NCBI RefSeq assembly: GCF_000022085.1
Contig: NC_011894.1
Span: forward strand, 3,313,501 to 3,377,500
DNA from: Methylobacterium nodulans ORS 2060
Lineage (GTDB): Bacteria > Pseudomonadota > Alphaproteobacteria > Rhizobiales > Beijerinckiaceae
Direction of reading: 5' to 3'
Length of the DNA: 64,000 bases
Under the pieces are notes generated by a model. The model saw nothing but the letters and a program-made list of their open reading frames with translations, was not told where the DNA came from and did not search any database. Position numbers and translations under genes: made by a program. How positions within the stretch are numbered: position 1 is the first letter of the stretch; every line of letters begins with the position of its first letter. This document shows, piece by piece, positions 60,675 through 64,000 of the stretch.

Positions 60675-61682
60675 ATGAACTTTTCCCCGCGTCAGCCCGA
60701 GACGGCGACCGACGCCCTCGTCCATGTCCGCGGCCTGACGGTGGATTTCCTCGGCGGGAGGAAGCCGGTCCGGGCGGTCGGCGGCGTCGATTTCGACCTC
60801 AAGGCCGGCGATGCCCTCGCGCTCCTCGGCGAATCCGGGTCGGGCAAGAGCGTGACGCAGCGCGCCCTGATGCGGCTGCTGCCGGAGAGGCGCACCCGCA
60901 TCGGCGGCACGCTGCGCGTCGACGGCCAGGACGTGCTGTCCCTCGGCCGCCGGAGCCTCGCGGCCTACCGGGGCGGCACCGTCGCGATGATCTTCCAGGA
61001 TCCGGGCCTCGCCCTCGATCCGGTCTACAGGATCGGCGACCAGATCGCCGAGGCGGTGGTGCGCCACGAGGGCGCGAGCTTCGCCAAGGGCCGCGCGCGG
61101 GCGCTCGAGCTGTTCGAGCGGGTCCACATCCCCTCCCCGGCCCGGCGGCTCGACGCCTACCCGCATGAGATGTCGGGCGGCATGCGCCAGCGCGCCATGA
61201 TCGCGCTGGCGCTGGCCTGCCGGCCGAAGCTGCTCCTCGCCGACGAGCCGACCACCGCCCTCGATGCCACGGTGCAGATCCAGATCCTGCTGCTCCTGCG
61301 CGAGCTGCAGCGGGATCTCGGCCTCGCGGTGATCTTCGTGACCCACGATGTCGGCGTCGCCGTGCAGGTCGCCGACCGGGTGGCGGTGATGTATGGCGGC
61401 CACCTCGTCGAGGTGGGATCGAGCGGCGAGGTGATCGGCACGCCCGCCCATCCCTACACGCAGGGCCTGCTCGCCTCGCGGATCACGCCGGATTCGCAGA
61501 AGGGCGTGCGGCTCGCCACGATCCCGGGCTCGCCGCCGGATCTCGCCGACCCGCCCCCCGGCTGCCCGTTCGAGCCCCGGTGCAGCCGCGCCGCGCCGCC
61601 CTGCCGCGACGGCCTGCCGCCGCGCGTGGCGGTGGTGCCGGGCCACGCGGCGCGCTGCATCCGGATCGGCGAGGCCGCCTGA
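60675..61682 (+). CDS. ABC transporter ATP-binding protein, DppD/OppD type
   Basis: 335 residues. Walker [22 protein letters not shown]-loop [20 protein letters not shown], signature [20 protein letters not shown], Walker [21 protein letters not shown], and a C-terminal Cys cluster ([20 protein letters not shown]). Two bases after the partner ATPase stop. Completes the importer. Confidence 0.93.
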   Translation: MNFSPRQPETATDALVHVRGLTVDFLGGRKPVRAVGGVDFDLKAGDALALLGESGSGKSVTQRALMRLLPERRTRIGGTLRVDGQDVLSLGRRSLAAYRGGTVAMIFQDPGLALDPVYRIGDQIAEAVVRHEGASFAKGRARALELFERVHIPSPARRLDAYPHEMSGGMRQRAMIALALACRPKLLLADEPTTALDATVQIQILLLLRELQRDLGLAVIFVTHDVGVAVQVADRVAVMYGGHLVEVGSSGEVIGTPAHPYTQGLLASRITPDSQKGVRLATIPGSPPDLADPPPGCPFEPRCSRAAPPCRDGLPPRVAVVPGHAARCIRIGEAA

Positions 61683-61931
61683 CCGCACGGCGCCGGGGCG
61701 GCATGGCGTGTCGCCCCCGGAACCGGCAGCCAACCCTGGCCGTTCCCACGCGTCGGGTCCTTCAGGCGAGCCGGTTCAGTGCCTCTTCCCCAGGCGACGC
61801 CCCGGAGAATCGATCGGTCGCGATCCAAGCGCGCCCGTCATCCTCGCGGGGCGGCTCAGCATGCCGCGTTGCACCCTCCCTCGCGCGCCGCTACCCCATC
61901 GGCCGGCCCGCCGGGGGCCAGGAGGGACGGT

Positions 61932-62252
61932 GTGAGCGGGAGCGGTGACGTGCAGCGTCGGCGGCCGAAGGCGGCCTCGGCCCCCTGGAACGACCTCGTC
62001 GTGGTCTGCGCCAAATGCGCCAAGCGGCAGGGGATCGGCAAGGTGCGCAAGGACCTCAAGCGCGCCCTCAAGCGCACCCGGCCCGACCGCAAGGTGCGCG
62101 TCGTCGAGACCGGCTGCCTCGGCCTCTGCCCGAAGCGCAGCCTCACCTTCGCGACGGCGGCCTCCCTGCGCGCCGGCCGCCTTGTGGTCCTCGATCCAGC
62201 GACGGAAGCCGAGGCGATGGCGCAGGTGCTCGTGCCGGATCCCGCGTCGTGA
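61932..62252 (+). CDS. Thioredoxin-like 2Fe-2S protein
   Basis: 106 residues from a GTG at 61932, with GGAGGGA just upstream. WNDLVVVCAKCAKRQGIGKV, then KVRVVETGCLGLCPKRSLTF: Cys residues spaced as in the thioredoxin-like ferredoxin domain (CxxC ... CLGLCPK). The basic N-terminal tail is not part of the fold. Overlaps the next gene by GTGA, so the two are translationally coupled. Confidence 0.8.
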   Translation: MSGSGDVQRRRPKAASAPWNDLVVVCAKCAKRQGIGKVRKDLKRALKRTRPDRKVRVVETGCLGLCPKRSLTFATAASLRAGRLVVLDPATEAEAMAQVLVPDPAS

Positions 62253-63310
62253 CGACCGCCTCCTCCGCCCCTCTGCGGCATCGGCTCGGCAGGGCCCTGC
62301 TGCGGCGCGTTCCGCTGCTCGGCGCCCTCGCGGGCATCCTCCTGGCCCTCTGGCTCGTGAGCGTCCATGACGTCGGCGCCGTGGCGAGCGCCTTCGGGCG
62401 CGTCGGCCCGGCTGGTCTGGCGGCAGTGGTGCTCGTCCGCACGCTGATCCTCCTGCTCTGCGGCTTCGCCTGGGCGAAGGTCGCCGACGCTTCCGGGATC
62501 GGGACCGGGCCGTTCCTGCTCCTGCGCTTCGTGCGCGAGGGCGTGAACGTGCTGCTGCCGGTGGCGTCGGTCGGCGGCGAGGTGCTCGGCGGGCGGCTCC
62601 TCACCTTCTGGGGCGTGGCAGGTCCGCTCGCGGCGGCGGGCATCGTCGTCGACCTGTTCTTCCAGGTCATCGGGCTCGCGCTCTTCGCGCTGGCGGGCGC
62701 GCTCCTGCTGGCCCAGGTGGAGAACGCGCAGGCGGCGCGGCTCGCGACCTGGTGCGCGGAGGGTCTCGTGGTGAGCGCGATCGTGCTTAGCGCCTTCTTC
62801 GCCGTGCAGCGCCTCGGCGGCGCGGGCGCGGTGGAGCGCCGGCTCGCCGCGCTCGGCCGGCGCTTCCTGCGCGAGACGGCACCGAGCCCGGATGCCCGGC
62901 CGGGCGTTCAGGGGGCGCTCGACACCCTCTGGGCGCGCAGCCGCTGGTGCTCGCTGATGCAGGGATTCTGTCTCCACATGGCCGCCTGGCTCCTCGGCGC
63001 GCTGGAGATCTGGATCGCCCTCAAATGCATCGGCGTCGCCGATGTCTCCTTCGCCGAAGCGGTGGTGCTCGAATCCTTAAGCCAGGCCATCAAGTCGGCG
63101 GCCTTCCCGGTACCGAGCGGCCTCGGCGTGCAGGAGGGCGGCCTCGTGCTCCTCGGTGCCCTCTTCGGCATCGACGCCGATACCGCGCTCGCCCTGTCCC
63201 TGGTCAAGCGCGTGCCGGACGTGGTGCTGGGGCTCCCCTCACTCCTGCTCTGGCAGCTGATCGAGGGCCGGCGCAGCCTCGTGGCGCGGCCGCGCGGCGA
63301 GGTCGGCTGA
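62249..63310 (+). CDS. HpnL-like membrane protein (lysylphosphatidylglycerol synthase TM family)
   Basis: 353 residues from the GTG at 62249, about eight transmembrane helices. FVREGVNVLLPVASVGGEVL near residue 100 and SLSQAIKSAAFPVPSGLGVQ then EGGLVLLGALFGI near the end are the marks of the UPF0104/AglD2 family that includes HpnL, which in Alphaproteobacteria is linked to hopanoid transport or localisation. No hopanoid synthesis genes are nearby in the window, so HpnL proper is not certain. Confidence 0.8.
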   Translation: MTTASSAPLRHRLGRALLRRVPLLGALAGILLALWLVSVHDVGAVASAFGRVGPAGLAAVVLVRTLILLLCGFAWAKVADASGIGTGPFLLLRFVREGVNVLLPVASVGGEVLGGRLLTFWGVAGPLAAAGIVVDLFFQVIGLALFALAGALLLAQVENAQAARLATWCAEGLVVSAIVLSAFFAVQRLGGAGAVERRLAALGRRFLRETAPSPDARPGVQGALDTLWARSRWCSLMQGFCLHMAAWLLGALEIWIALKCIGVADVSFAEAVVLESLSQAIKSAAFPVPSGLGVQEGGLVLLGALFGIDADTALALSLVKRVPDVVLGLPSLLLWQLIEGRRSLVARPRGEVG

Positions 63311-63316
63311 TCCGAT

Positions 63317-64000
63317 TCATTTGGTTGGGTGCCCGACGGCCCAGACATAGGCGGCTACGGCTTTCAGGTCGGCATCGGACAGCTCGACCCCTCCCATCGG
63401 CGGCATCGCCCCCCCATGCTGCTTCGGCTCGGGCACACCGTTCGCGATCGTCTGCTCGATGCCCTTGAGGCTGCCGTCGCTCCACAGCCACTTGCCGTCC
63501 GTGAGATCAGGCCCGATCGGCGAGCCCTTCGCGTCCGAGCCGTGGCAGCCGCCGCAGGTCGCGCCCGCAACCTCGCCATGGAATACCCGCTCGCCGCGCG
63601 CGACCTGCTCCCGGGTGGCTCCGGGTGGCACCGGCAGCGCCGCCACCGCCTGCCCGGCATCGGGATGGATGCCCTCGGGGGGAAGTGCCGCGCGCGAGCT
63701 GCGGGCCGGCGGGCCGGCCGCCGGGGCGGCGGCAATCGCGGCGCCCGGGTTGCCGCCCACATAGGTCACGCGCCAGATCCGTCCGCGCACGTCGTCCGAG
63801 ACGTACAGGGCACCATCCGGGCCGACCGCGAGGCCGGAGGGGCGATGCTGCGCCCGGCCCGGCTCCTTGACCGCCCCGGCGAAGCCGTCGGCGAACACCA
63901 CGTAATCGCCCGACGCCCTGCCGTCCTTCATCGGCTGGAACACCACGTTGTAGCCGCCCTGCGGACCGGGCGCCCGGTTCCACGAGCCGTGGAACGCGAT
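63317..64000 (-). CDS. PQQ-type sugar/sorbosone dehydrogenase with a C-terminal cytochrome c domain, 5' end outside the window
   Basis: The frame is open to the right edge (IAFHGSWNRAPGPQGGYNVV), the last blade of a soluble PQQ-dependent aldose/sorbosone dehydrogenase: RPSGLAVGPDGALYVSDDVR then GRIWRVTYVGG. An Ala/Pro linker leads to a class I cytochrome c domain with heme motif CGGCH and distal Met in MPPMGGVELSDADLKAVAAY. Periplasmic oxidation of a sugar or alcohol with electrons passed to the attached heme is inferred. 227 residues visible. It converges with the HpnL-like gene, 6 bp apart. Confidence 0.88.
   Translation of the reverse strand: MAFHGSWNRAPGPQGGYNVVFQPMKDGRASGDYVVFADGFAGAVKEPGRAQHRPSGLAVGPDGALYVSDDVRGRIWRVTYVGGNPGAAIAAAPAAGPPARSSRAALPPEGIHPDAGQAVAALPVPPGATREQVARGERVFHGEVAGATCGGCHGSDAKGSPIGPDLTDGKWLWSDGSLKGIEQTIANGVPEPKQHGGAMPPMGGVELSDADLKAVAAYVWAVGHPTK

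Noticed and set aside
59598..61682. 694-codon frame on the plus strand
   Set aside because: Its first half is an out-of-frame shadow of the first ATPase; only 60675-61682 is real.

Overview
The window looks like chromosome of a high-GC alphaproteobacterium, most likely Methylobacterium or a close relative. The pointers are codon use, the hom-glpX order, the 2Fe-2S/HpnL-like gene pair, the GCG-type small secreted protein and the alphaproteobacterial tRNA-Phe 3' sequence. This is inference from gene content; no search was run.

Layout. Positions 1 to about 51.3 kb are accessory DNA made of several decayed pieces. At the left edge are cas5e and a cas6e start cut off after about 18 codons, the broken end of a type I-E CRISPR-Cas operon. 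From 0.8 to 10.5 kb there are small orphan genes, several carrying frameshifts, mixed with two metabolic genes (class I fructose-bisphosphate aldolase and an adenosine-specific kinase). A complete IS1182-type element (10463-11928) sits between CTAG duplications and splits a small gene that can be rejoined exactly. A LysR regulator, an IS630 remnant and an MFS transporter follow, then a phage-like block (16.6-19.8 kb: KilA-N protein, HU protein, zinc-ribbon protein, small genes).

Two direct repeats of the 3' half of tRNA-Phe (19869-19916 and 46999-47042) bracket about 27.1 kb and are read here as attachment-site scars of an island. The island holds: (a) a 3-hydroxybenzoate module, with a MarR regulator divergent from a MobA-like 3-hydroxybenzoate 4-monooxygenase, then an aromatic-acid/H+ symporter, with a promoter and palindrome in front of the monooxygenase; (b) a TorR-TorS-TorT-like phosphorelay with no TMAO reductase, followed by tor-box-like repeats, an exported cupin and an unrecognised 511-residue exported protein, closed by a strong terminator; (c) a frameshifted phage tail-fibre gene, a decayed serine recombinase and many small exported or phage-like proteins; (d) a TIGR03118-type beta-propeller protein. 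A five-copy family of broken genes with a shared 5' flank is scattered through the accessory DNA on both sides of the island.

From about 51.3 kb to the right edge the sequence is ordinary core chromosome with intact genes: hom-glpX-GNAT operon, ceramidase-like membrane protein, exonuclease III, a complete five-gene peptide-type ABC importer, a 2Fe-2S protein overlapping an HpnL-like membrane protein, and the end of a PQQ-type sugar dehydrogenase with a cytochrome c domain.

The most promising undescribed system is the TorRST-like relay with its linked cupin and orphan exported protein (29.2-36.2 kb).
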